In this document: in pieces, positions 52,007-62,236 of the stretch
Numbering within the stretch: the stretch's first letter is position 1
How the letters are laid out: every line of letters begins with the position of its first letter
From: Nakaseomyces glabratus
Lineage: Eukaryota > Ascomycota > Saccharomycetes > Saccharomycetales > Saccharomycetaceae
Reading direction: 5' to 3'
DNA length: 64,000 nucleotides
NCBI RefSeq assembly: GCF_010111755.1
Contig: NC_088956.1
Coordinates: forward strand, 372,001 to 436,000
Position numbers and translations under genes: made by a program
Notes under the pieces: model-generated
Seen by the model: the letters and a program-made list of their open reading frames with translations, nothing else
The model's database searches: none
Told to the model about the DNA's origin: nothing

Positions 52007-55000
52007 GTCAGAACGTACAGCTGTGAACATTCGAGATTGTGTGAGGCTTTCATTTGAAAGCTTTATCAGTAAGGGAGAAGATTAGGTACTACAGAACGTG
52101 TCATGTACTCAGATTTCTGAGTGAATGAATATAGACCGAGCGATACGTTCCTTCATACTGCGCTTGTTCGAAAAGAGCTTACAAGAGCATCATTCTTGTT
52201 CGCATGTTCTCTACATCCCTTCACTGATCGATTATTTCTTTTTCTCCTGTCTTTGAGCTTTTCTTGGTTGACCTGCACTGTAATATGTGGACATAGCAAG
52301 AGGAAGACGGTTCGTAAATTGATTGATTGCAAACTTCATTCATCCCTTTCTCCATCGCACTTCTCCGACATATGATCTATTCACATTACATTCTGGTAGT
52401 ACGCCTTACCAGACTGAGTCCAACTTTGTTCAACTCGCTTTTCTTTGCGTCAAACATCTATTTCCGTTGCCTCCTAATTGAAAAGAAAAGAACGTCAAGA
52501 AGCTTACTCTGTTTTGTCAGAAACTGACGTAGGATCAATCTGTAAAGCAACTCAATGGCAAGGAGTCAAAAAATTTAGTGCAAATCAGTGCCGGAAAGGT
52601 CTCGAGGTGGGATTCGCGCGCACTTGCTGTTGATTTTTTATTGACTCTGTTTTTTCAACAACAGCCAACTCATAAATTTTGCACAGGTGTTTCTGTACAA
52701 CGATGCAAAAATTAGTAATAGCTTATCTCATGCTATGCTAACAACACCCTCTCTCGTGGAACGCTCCTTTCTCTTTTCTATCCCTTCCCTCATGTTCTTG
52801 ATTCTACTCAGAGACTCAGAGATTTCACTGCAAAGAAACTGATTAACACTTTTCTGTACATTAACTTCCTTGTGCAATTTACTAAAATTTCTACGTTCTG
52901 TGCTCTATGCACTGAACCAGTGGTGAAGTGTAACAAAACAGCACGCAAGATTTTCCCAGAGAAGAGAGGGGAACGGTTCTACAGCAATTTGTTACGGTGT
53001 GATTTGGCTTACAAATATTTTATTCTTATACCACATTACAATGTATAGGGGTTCTGTGCCATGAATAAGCTATAGGGTGTAGCAACGAAAGTGGGAGGAG
53101 GAGGGTAGAAAGTAGGTGCATAGAAGTTGATGTTTTGTCATTGTGAAGGGTCTCTTTTTTTTTGGGCTATAGGGTCAGCAAGTCGTATTCACCGGATTTA
53201 AGCATCTTTCTTGCCTTGTGGCATGCGTTGTGCTTTCTCCCAACGTATTTTGTTCCTTCCCTCTGAGCGTGTTATAGTATGGTCTGTGTTTCATCACATA
53301 CTAGTGAGACGTATACCACGTTGCTTGAGTAACGTATTTTTTACGTCCTCCTTTTACTAGAGTCGCAAAGAAGGAAAAAATGGTACTGTTTCAATTCATT
53401 CAATTGGTGAAGCCGATAGAAAGTAAAACTGTAACTCTCTCATGGTACCGTTGTTGTCTGTTAACTTCTCATAAAAAATCTAGTATCACTGACTATTGTC
53501 TGATGGGCTCTTAAAATTTAGCCACATGCCAATTTGTCCCAATATTGTAATTCTGTGTATGGAAGCATCTTTTCTTTTCAGTAAAGATGTTGGTTTTGGT
53601 CATTTACTAAGGCTTATTGGAAAGATCAATACGTAACTTACGTCCTTTTTTTTGATTTCGGGAATTTGCACAATAGATTTCTTGCGTCAATAGAGAAATC
53701 TGAAAGATATTCTGGAATCAATTTTCATTTCAGTATCGTCTCTCCTAGAATATTAAGCGAGTGATACTTAAAACTATAACACAGTATTTCATTCACTATC
53801 GATTGTGTTGCGATTTTCTTATTTAAAACGTTTGCTTAACTATTGTGTTTGTTCTCCAATCGCCATTAAAAGTAAGACAAGTATTTTTTTGACTATCACT
53901 TTCTTTTCTTTTTGTTACTCCAATTGCTCTTCCATCTCTTCTAAGTTCTTTTAGTTGGATTTTTTAATTTCAGATGGCCAAGTCAAGTCAAAGAGATTGT
54001 TGAAAGTTCGATAACTGGTTTTGCAAATGGAAAGGTCGTTTCTACAGAGAAAGTCTGATAACAACAAGATTGATTTCATATTCAGTGTAATTGAGCAAAT
54101 ATCAATCAGGTGTAGAGGACCCTATTTCGCTACATCACAAACGGTGCGCATACTACTACCCGCATCTGACAAATCCAACTCCTCTACTTGTTTTCTTTGA
54201 ATTTTATCTCTTATTTTGTTTTTTAGTCGCTACGTGAAGGACAAAAAACCCTAATACTGTTAGTGACTTGCGAAGGACCCTTTGCAGAACTCGTGCAGAA
54301 AAACGTTGCTGTCCTTGCTCTTATTCTTAGTTCGTTTCGTTCGCAGTTTCTTACCTGGGAGTGTGATTTTCATAGCTACGAGCCATTTACTACGGGTATT
54401 TCCACTCTTCGTAAGTATTCCTTTAGGCTACTATCTCCGTGGCAGTGGGAGGGGCTGCCTGCATTGCTGGAAGGATTGTCAGGATTGGCATTTTTTTTTC
54501 AAAAAATCCTTCTTTTCTTCTCTTACGATTTTTCTGGGTACTTCCTTCAATTATTTCTGCGTCTCTATCTGAGTAGTGGGAGTGAGCTTCGAAAACAACA
54601 CAACAATCTGAGATTCACAATCTCGAAACTATAAGGCAAAACAGCAGCGGAACTAAGATGAAACAGAGGTATCCCGTGGATTTTGCATATATTCCTTCTG
54701 GTGGCTGCACTGTTTTGAGAGAGAGAACAGAGCAGCTGTGATGCATTTAATATCCCCTTACGATTTTCGAAGAAGGAAGGGGATAAGCTGAAAAATTTAT
54801 TCTGGAAGCCAATTTCACTTTCAATTAGGGAATTGAAGAAGTAGGCAGATACTGAGAATTTGTCCTTGTGGAGAGTATCATATTCCTCGGATATGAAGAT
54901 TGGAGGTCTAGAACAACACCTTCGTAACTGTCCGAAGTTAATTGTATGTACTCTCGACCTTTTAGTGCCCTTCCAGCATACTTCACTTACCCAAAGTAAA

Positions 55001-55182
55001 AATCCAACCATTTTCTCGTACTGCAATTTATTCATCTACATCGTATTAGTCTGTTGGAGTTTATCTATTCCAACAATCTGGATTTCCAACAGGAGCATGG
55101 AAAACAAAATGTCCTTATTATTTGGGATTCAATTTTTGTTATACTCTATTTCTATCATGTACGTCGTCTGGGTATGACACTG

Positions 55183-55198
55183 CCCCCCCCCCCCCCCC
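55183..55198 (+). repeat. C16 homopolymer
   Basis: Sixteen consecutive C's in non-coding DNA about 2 kb upstream of TEC1. Length in the assembly may be unreliable. Confidence 0.75.
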
Positions 55199-57226
55199 AA
55201 TACACTAGAGAAAACAGAAAATCATGTGGGAAAGAGAATTGAAAGTTGTTCCATTTGATGTTCTTTTTTTTTTGACTTCCGCTGCTTATGAAGCAGTTTA
55301 CATGTCTATAGAAATTGCGTTACCTATGTGATAGTAATGACTTATGCTGCTTTTCTTACTCAGATAATTTACTTTCTCCTTTCCCATCACTTCCCCTCCT
55401 TCCGTTTCTTCCCCGTTGTTTGTACGCCGTCTTGTTCTTCCTCGATGAAAGATTACTTAACAGAATTTCAAATAGAATTCAAGGACCCTTTTTAGGTGAA
55501 CTTTCTTTTTGAGAGTCAAGACGGGCATAAACCCACAACAAAAAAAATTGCGTAAAATATCACCAGATAATTTAGAATTATAGTATCTTCGCTTCGTTAG
55601 TACAGGGGTTTTATCATGATATTGATTTTCCTTCAGAAACCAAAAGACTTGCATCATCAATCATAAACTCATACATGATGCTTCGAAATTGTACCATGAT
55701 CCTTTTCACGTCGTACTTTTATTAGCATTATATGCTACTAGATAGTCAATGTCTAGTTTCATCATGTCCAAAGGATCATTGAAATTCTTCAATAGCTCCT
55801 CCTCTCAGTTTTTCGTTTTTTGATTTTTCATCATTCTCGTTTTTATTTAAAGAACAAAGGTTGTTCCTTTTGGATATCTTTCCTCAAACCAATATAGTTT
55901 TCGTGCTCCTCTTATCGCATTCCAAGCCTTTCCTTCGTTTTTGGGACTTTTGCTAATTATAATTAACAAAAAAGGTCAAAACAAACAATTTAGATTAGAG
56001 AACATAAGAAAAACCTCAACTGAAAGAGTTCTAGGTAGGAAATCAAAAGAAGCATTAAAAATATAAATTAATTTTCCATTTCGATTAGCTAATTACTGGA
56101 CATATTTTTATTTGTTCAATATAGTACAAGCATTTTTCATTTCCCCTGAATCTAAAAATATACTACCTTTCTACCTGCTATCATTTTTTTTTAATTACTT
56201 TCTGATCGTGTTACATTTTGGTATTGGAAACACCTATAAAATACAACAACATTTTTCTGTTCTGTTCAAGATTGTGAATTTGCCCGACTTTATATTTTAA
56301 GTTCTTCAGGACAGACTAAGAAAGAATTCAAATTTAAACACACATCCATACTATATCCTTTAAGCGGACTCAACTTAAAGAGTATCTACTGCAAAGTCGT
56401 TTTACATTAGAGAACTTATTTGTTTCTATTTGTAAAAGGCTATCAAATACAACAACTGCAAAAAAAAAATAAAATTGGAATTTCACTTCTCGTTTGTGTT
56501 TCCCATATTTCAAGTTTTAAGCATTCCCTACCGCGCATAATTCGCCAGGTCCCGCACTTGACGTCAAAATATAAGGTAAGCATATCTTTATCGCTCATTA
56601 ATAATAGTGCAGTCATTATTATTATAAACTGAAATTCTTCTTTCCATTGAATTAACTTCATCGTAACTGAGATATTATTTTCAATTCAGTTATAGGAAAG
56701 ATCAATTTCTTTTACAAATTCAAAGTTAGATAATACTCTTTCATGTTAATTGTTCGCATTGAATTTCTTCAAAATAATTCGGTATTTTTAATTTGATATT
56801 AACAATTAAGATACACTTAAGCTGTTGAAACTAACATAAAGATTTTCGTGATTCGTTGTTAGATTCACCATAATTCATTGAATACACTTGTTGCAAGTCT
56901 GAAATTTTGAGAAATAAATTGTTACAATAACGTAACGCAATCTTTTAGTTCGTATTTCTCATTCTTTTAACTTTTATTTTCGTTCTTCCTATTTTCAATT
57001 TCCTTTCGTTGCGCCTAAAACAATCAGTTCTGATAACTTAGTGCCTATTTTCTTTTATTTTCAAATTTTTTCTTTAGTATTATTTGCTTTAACCAACTTA
57101 GAAGCAAAACCTGACTATTTTTTTCCAATTTCTGATTAATCTCTTTTTTATTACTATTATTTCTCTTAATTTATCAGTTCAAAATCCAAAAAAAAAAAAA
57201 ACACAATAATAAATTCAGCGACTATT

Positions 57227-59074
57227 ATGGAGGGAATTAGATTAACGTCATACCAACCTGATAACAATTCCCAATTACAGCACAATTCTGGGCCACAAAT
57301 AAGAATGCAGCAGATGCCAAACACCAACCAACTTCTGGGAAGACCAGAATATGAGTCTGTTAGGGTAGCTAATAACTACAATGAAAATGTTTCATTTGGC
57401 CAAATGGGTAGATCAGGTGCTCCTGATAACTACAGCCAACCTGGACTAATTCCAGCTGGTAATAATCGTTGGCTACCTTCTGTTAATGTAGCACCGCTGC
57501 CTGCACAGGCAATGTACATGCCAGGACAAGTACCACGCTACTCCGATCCTTTTGGACCTACCTACTTTCCTTACATGTATGGACACGACAAGTGGCCGTA
57601 CAGGGTTGAAAGCGCATTCACTTCTGCATTACGCCTGATTATCAAAAACGGTACATCAAAAATCAAAATCAAAAATAAGAATTATGGACGTAACGAATTG
57701 ATATCCATTTACATTAAATATCATACAGGTGAAACTCGTACTAAGAAGCAAATTTCTTCCCATATTCAAGTTTGGAAAAAGTCCATTTTGAACAAACTTT
57801 CTACTAACGTGAGATTAACTCCATTGGATAAAGAGATACTGGAATTGATTGAAAGAGGCCCTAATCAAACTGAAGACGCATTACGTCTGTTTTACAGTGT
57901 TTTCGAAAAAATTATCGAAGCTTGCCCAAAGGAAGATATTGAGGAGAACCCTAATGTGCTTTCAACTAGCAATGTGGTTAAGAAGGACCAGTATTACCAA
58001 TCAGAAGACAGAAATGTGTCTTCTGGGCAGGAAATCAATAGTCCTCAAAGGTCTGTCAATAACTCCAATAGCTGTACACCACCTAAATCAAACTTGGATA
58101 TCAAAAATATGGCCAACTCTGAGCCAATGAGTGCCTTAAGCAAGAACAGAACACGTAGTCCTTATGCTCATAGCTCTGAATACAGTGGAAATGATGTGGG
58201 TATAGAAGGTGATTCTAAAGTTGCCAGTATTTCTTATGTAAGCCCTGGCTACATGAAAGCAGTACAAGATAATAGCGCTTGGTCAAGTAACAATACCATT
58301 AGTCCACCTGGAACTACATCTAATTCAGTTTTTTCTTCTACACCAACTGATAGTACTACTTCTGTGTCAATTAATAACAGAGTTGCTGCACATACTCAAA
58401 AAGTTGAACGGGATTTTATTGATGCGTATGACAATCACTTGCCAAGCTCAAGAGATTTGAGAAAGGGTGCAGAGCCTTTCATTGCTGCTCTTCGTGATGA
58501 TTTAGGTAGAGGTGCTGTTTACACGACTTATGCTGACAATAGCATGATTCAACAAGCACCTGCATATACCGTCATCTCACCACAAATTGGTTATCAACAG
58601 CAAACAAATGTTGCTGTTAGTCAGCCATTTGACCATCAACCGGATTACAATCGATCAAACACTTTGCCAGCTTATAAGGGTGTTCCTTATGATAACCTTT
58701 CTCAGCGTGTTGTATCAACTTCATATCCACCTGTGTCTAATCAATACCCTCAAACAAGTGCATATGCTACAGCTACCCAGCAACAACCTCAACAAATAGG
58801 CCAGCATGCTAATCTGACCCAGGGCCAATTTTACTCTGCACCTTTGCAATATACAGAAAGGAAGATTCAGCCAAACAATGGGTTTGGTATGAATAATACA
58901 ACAGAAAACAGACAGTTAAATCCTTACGGAGCAGGATATAACGGTGCATCTTACCCTATTAATTCCTTGAAGCAAGAAGATGTACCGGCAAATAGATTGT
59001 CAATTTCACATCAGGGTTCATACCCTACTTCAAGTTTAAATGCTGTTCTAAACAAAAACAATTCAGGTAACTGA
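57227..59074 (+). CDS. TEC1: TEA/ATTS-domain transcription factor Tec1
   Basis: A 615-residue protein (S. cerevisiae Tec1: 486). A disordered Gln/Asn/Pro-rich N-terminus leads to a TEA DNA-binding domain at about 122-190, running from WPYRVESAFTSALRLII to the recognition-helix part RTKKQISSHIQVWKK. The long C-terminus is Gln/Asn/Ser/Tyr-rich. Tec1 binds CATTCY sites alone or with Ste12 and drives filamentation and adhesion genes downstream of a MAP kinase. Candida albicans and C. glabrata relatives act in biofilm or virulence traits. C. glabrata has, as I recall, two TEC genes, and which one this corresponds to is unverified. The gene follows the 12.3-kb gene-free tract. An A-rich leader immediately precedes the ATG. 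Confidence 0.94.
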   Translation: MEGIRLTSYQPDNNSQLQHNSGPQIRMQQMPNTNQLLGRPEYESVRVANNYNENVSFGQMGRSGAPDNYSQPGLIPAGNNRWLPSVNVAPLPAQAMYMPGQVPRYSDPFGPTYFPYMYGHDKWPYRVESAFTSALRLIIKNGTSKIKIKNKNYGRNELISIYIKYHTGETRTKKQISSHIQVWKKSILNKLSTNVRLTPLDKEILELIERGPNQTEDALRLFYSVFEKIIEACPKEDIEENPNVLSTSNVVKKDQYYQSEDRNVSSGQEINSPQRSVNNSNSCTPPKSNLDIKNMANSEPMSALSKNRTRSPYAHSSEYSGNDVGIEGDSKVASISYVSPGYMKAVQDNSAWSSNNTISPPGTTSNSVFSSTPTDSTTSVSINNRVAAHTQKVERDFIDAYDNHLPSSRDLRKGAEPFIAALRDDLGRGAVYTTYADNSMIQQAPAYTVISPQIGYQQQTNVAVSQPFDHQPDYNRSNTLPAYKGVPYDNLSQRVVSTSYPPVSNQYPQTSAYATATQQQPQQIGQHANLTQGQFYSAPLQYTERKIQPNNGFGMNNTTENRQLNPYGAGYNGASYPINSLKQEDVPANRLSISHQGSYPTSSLNAVLNKNNSGN

Positions 59075-60579
59075 GTTTGCAGTTATGTTTACAAACAATA
59101 GCATATACTGTATGATTCTAGTCGTCCATATTGTTTTACTGGTTTGTGATTCTCTACAAAATGAGGTAGTACATCTGGTTTAACAAAATTAAGATGTAAC
59201 CAGTTTTTACTAATTGAAGTAAGGAGGGGGACTCACATTTTAGCATTTATGCAAATTGTCAAAATGCTACTTGCATTGAGACTCCAATTAACGAGTAATA
59301 TTTTATTCTCCTAGTTTTTTTTTTTTTTTTCAAAAATGCCATTACGAATCTTTTTGGTATCCATTTTTATTAATTTTCAGTTCCTGTAGAACCTGTTTTT
59401 TTATTTATTTTAAAAACTTTTTTCTCAAAAATGGTCTAGTTGTAAATGTTTGCGACAGCCATATACTATTGTACTTTATATATATAATTTTCAAATCATA
59501 AGCTTACTATTCAAATACTCAAATACTCTACCCTCTAACATTCAGTCACTCAACCATTCAAAACTTCCCCAATGATGGAATATAGGTAAATAATAACTGC
59601 TATTATTGCCTACTTGAGGTTCCTTTAGCATGTTTCTACTAGAATATGACTAAAAAATATAGATTTATTGATAGCGTTGGTTTTATATATAGTTAAGGTT
59701 TTACACGTATAGAACAAAGTAATTAAGAAAAAAATAAGAAGGCGGAATATGTAGATATGCATTATTTCTCGAGAACGAGTAGTAGAATGGAACAACATAG
59801 TTTTGTTTCGGTAACATTGTATGTACTTTTCTTTTGCGTGTATGAATTTGCCCAGACCTGGTGCAAGCCCATGGAAAATGATGTGATTCAAGAATAGTGA
59901 ATTTAGCCATGACAAGTATAAAAACAACAAAAGATTTCAGCAATATTTAAATATCAAGATATAAGCAGGGCTAACGTACACTCGAGATTACTATATAACA
60001 GGAAGTCCTATGGTCTATTTAGTGAGCTTTGAACATAATTTTGGTGCGTTTATGTGCTCAATGAATCATTAAGAACTAAGCATCAAATATACAATAAGAA
60101 CTTTGAGCGTATAGATATGTTGATATCATTTGAGGTAAACAATCAAAAGTCTAGTTGTTTGAGTAGTCTATAGATGTAACGATTCCCAAACATATCATCA
60201 AAACGGCAGATTCTCCTGTGTTAAAGTGCGCTTCTCCTGAGATTTATTTTTTTATTTTTCCTGAGAAATGTCGGGTGACTAACAGCCGACCGCGAGTGAA
60301 AAGCGATACTGGTCTATTGCAATAATGAATAAGATAATACATTTGACACAAGACATTATTTATGTTCTAACCTAAGAAACTGAGTTATATTCGTTAAGCA
60401 TATAGGATATTTGGTGCAGTTTTTTATCATAGTGCCCTATTATCTAAAGCTTTTGCATAAGATCATAAAGCGTGTGGGTCGTTATTGTGGGTGTGGGTAA
60501 TCAAAATTTACCGTAAACCTAACTTGTACTTTATTTGAGGATATTAACTTTCTGATAACAAAAGAAGCGAGTATAAGGT
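59075..60579. other. Intergenic region TEC1 3' / 88-codon gene 5'
   Basis: About 1.5 kb, AT-rich, with a long T tract near 59316-59331. In the S. cerevisiae-like ancestral order MIS1 and RPL19 would be expected between TEC1 and the YBL028C orthologue. Neither is present, and I see no coding remnant. Rap1-like sites lie at its right end. Confidence 0.6.
60472..60500 (-). promoter_or_regulatory. Rap1-like binding sites
   Basis: Plus-strand GTGTGGGTC (60472-60480) and TTGTGGGTGTGGGTAA (60485-60500). The reverse complement of the second contains ACACCCACAAT, close to the Rap1 consensus ACACCCRYACA. They lie about 80-108 bases upstream of the 88-codon gene. Confidence 0.45.
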
Positions 60580-60846
60580 ATGGAGCACTCTACTTTTGTA
60601 GTAAACGGGGAATGGATTTATTGCTCAGATGGAGAAAGTAAAGAAGATATAGGATATAAGAACGACAACCGAATCAAGGTTTGTGAAAAAAAAAGGAAAG
60701 CATACAGACATGCTTTATTTCCGCCTATTATAGCTGACCAGTTTAGGGAAGGTTCGGATATTTTCATTCCTTGGCTCCATGATAGCATAGCAGAGACGGG
60801 GTTAGATCTCTTTGGCATAGGTAACAATGACAATGAAATTACCTAA
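60580..60846 (+). CDS. Small protein of unknown function (88 aa)
   Basis: An ATG-started 88-codon frame reading MEHSTFVVNGEWIYCSDGES at its start and FREGSDIFIPWLHDSIAETG in its second half. I do not recognise it. In favour of a real gene are balanced composition, a basic middle (KVCEKKRKAYRH) followed by an aromatic, hydrophobic C-terminal half, and a promoter with Rap1-like sites. Nothing longer competes on the other strand. No signal peptide or membrane segment is evident. It lies where RPL19 would be expected, but it is not a ribosomal protein fragment and runs on the opposite strand. Confidence 0.6.
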   Translation: MEHSTFVVNGEWIYCSDGESKEDIGYKNDNRIKVCEKKRKAYRHALFPPIIADQFREGSDIFIPWLHDSIAETGLDLFGIGNNDNEIT

Positions 60847-61226
60847 ATTTCCTTATAAACGGATGAGAGACATACATATAGGTATGATATTCCGATAGTT
60901 TTGGAGGCTACCAGAACCTTCTTGGCCTTGGAATGTTATTCGCTATTCATTATTAGTGGTATTATGGTTTACCCCAGAAAGGATTTATCACGTGCTTTGT
61001 TCGTAACGTATTATACTCTGGGGGAAAAAATTTCAGCGATGAGCATCACTTCTGGCAAATTTGCAGTGTGGGACTAAGCTCAGATACCGCAGAGATTGTT
61101 ATGTGATTGTAACTAGAGTTTTGAAGATTTCTCATGATAGCAGTATATCTCCATCAAGTTGAAGTTCACCTTCTGAATAGGAATCTATATTAGAGGTAAG
61201 AACAAGCAAAATAAAATACATATATC
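60847..61226 (+). promoter_or_regulatory. Promoter of the YBL028C orthologue with RRPE-PAC pair
   Basis: In this 380-base spacer an RRPE-like GAAAAAATTT (61024-61033) is followed 2 bases later by the PAC core GCGATGAGC (61036-61044), about 185 bases before the ATG. This is the classic arrangement of ribosome-biogenesis genes. An ATCACGTG E-box lies near 60988. Confidence 0.7.
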
Positions 61227-61562
61227 ATGGCAAAATCACTAAGAGCTAGTAGTCATTTGAATGCTAAATCTGTTAAGAGGCAAGCAGTATTCCAGAAGAT
61301 AGTTGATGCCAGGGAAAGTCGTATAGCAGAAAAGCTTAAGAATGAACTAATACAGCAAAAGTTGAAGGAACTAAGAGAAAAGGAAGGTGAAGATGCCATC
61401 ATTGATGAAGACGCCATCATCGCTGAGATTGAAAACAAGCCCAAGAAGGATGCTGCTGAAAAGGTTAGTACCTCAGGCTGGAGAGATGCCAGACACCACC
61501 TTTACAAGAAGGCTAAGAAAATCAAGAAGTCAAAGAAGAAGGGCTCATTTACCAGATTCTGA
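61227..61562 (+). CDS. Nucleolar UPF0642-family protein, YBL028C orthologue
   Basis: A 111-residue, very basic protein (S. cerevisiae YBL028C: 106 aa). The N-terminus MAKSLRASSHLNAKSVKRQA and the C-terminus STSGWRDARHHLYKKAKKIK, ending SFTRF, are nearly the same as in S. cerevisiae. The middle is an acidic helix-like stretch. YBL028C is nucleolar and associates with pre-ribosomes. The RRPE-PAC promoter supports a ribosome-assembly role. It is convergent with the next gene, as YBL028C is with YBL029W. Confidence 0.94.
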   Translation: MAKSLRASSHLNAKSVKRQAVFQKIVDARESRIAEKLKNELIQQKLKELREKEGEDAIIDEDAIIAEIENKPKKDAAEKVSTSGWRDARHHLYKKAKKIKKSKKKGSFTRF

Positions 61563-62236
61563 ATGGTGATCCAATTCTGGCGACTATTGTGTTTCTACTG
61601 AACCAATAAATTAGATAGTTTTGAGTTAATTAAACCGGGATAGCTCTACCAAATTATATTATGCGTTGATAATAGTGGGTGATCGCTCTTATATTTGGTC
61701 ACTGAGCGCATTATTATGATAATTCTTTTGTACATTATTTATATATTGCAGTTATAAAGCATTATAATTTTAAATCTTCACTGCCATTACAATTACTGAA
61801 AAATGTTTTGTATCAAGAAAGCCGGATTTTATTATTAAACAGTATTGAAGTTGAGATGATATTAATTCCTCGAACTGCTTAGGCATTTATATTTTCAACA
61901 GTACCGGTAGCAATTTCAAATCATAGCGCTGGAAAGTAAGAATACAGTGATTATATTTATATTTAATACAAAATGAATTATGTGCTAACTTTTATGTATT
62001 TCAATACCAGATGAAATAATAATATTTAATATTGAGTCATTAAATGTGTAATGGTAATATTTTGCCTGAAAATATATGCAGTTAGCTTTAAAAATAGAAA
62101 AGTTACATTTCTATTACAGATGCGTTGATGATAATCAATCCTTGATTTTGAAGGCAGCAAGAAGAGCTTGATATATTAGATGCTAGATGGATCATTGTTC
62201 TTCATCACTACCTGTGTTAACAGTATAGTAGTCGTT
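61563..62236. other. Convergent spacer downstream of the YBL028C orthologue
   Basis: A 674-base AT-rich spacer between two 3' ends. No RNA gene or repeat was recognised. Confidence 0.6.

Larger units (their letters stand above)
44902..57226. other. 12.3-kb gene-free tract upstream of TEC1
   Basis: No open frame longer than 156 codons occurs on either strand, and none of the frames here reads like a conserved protein. The left part (44.9-52 kb) is AT-rich with no strand bias that I can see. The right part (about 52.1-57.2 kb) is clearly T- and C-rich on the plus strand, like a promoter or long leader. Contents noted: at least eight TGAAACA pheromone-response-type motifs, a 12-base tandem repeat (51961-52006), a branch-point/3'-splice-like pair (47432-47464), a GC-rich islet (about 52589-52626) and a C16 run. 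I saw no tRNA, U1/U2/U4/U5/U6, SRP, RNase P, telomerase RNA template or CDEI-CDEII-CDEIII centromere. It coincides with a synteny break between YMR221C and YBR083W equivalents. Confidence 0.8.

Noticed and set aside
54263..54634. 123-codon plus-strand ORF upstream of TEC1
   Set aside because: It overlaps other equally long frames and has a Phe/Leu-rich composition that follows from the T-rich DNA.
54565..55035. 156-codon minus-strand ORF, the longest frame in the gene-free tract
   Set aside because: Composition is unlike a conserved protein (Cys/Phe/Ser-rich) and no family is recognisable. A frame of this length is expected by chance in 12 kb.
44902..57226. Telomerase RNA (TLC1) or other large structural RNA as an explanation for the gene-free tract
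   Set aside because: No template-like C/A-rich telomere complement and no recognisable U1, U2, U5, SRP or RNase P core was found by reading. A covariance-model search would be decisive.
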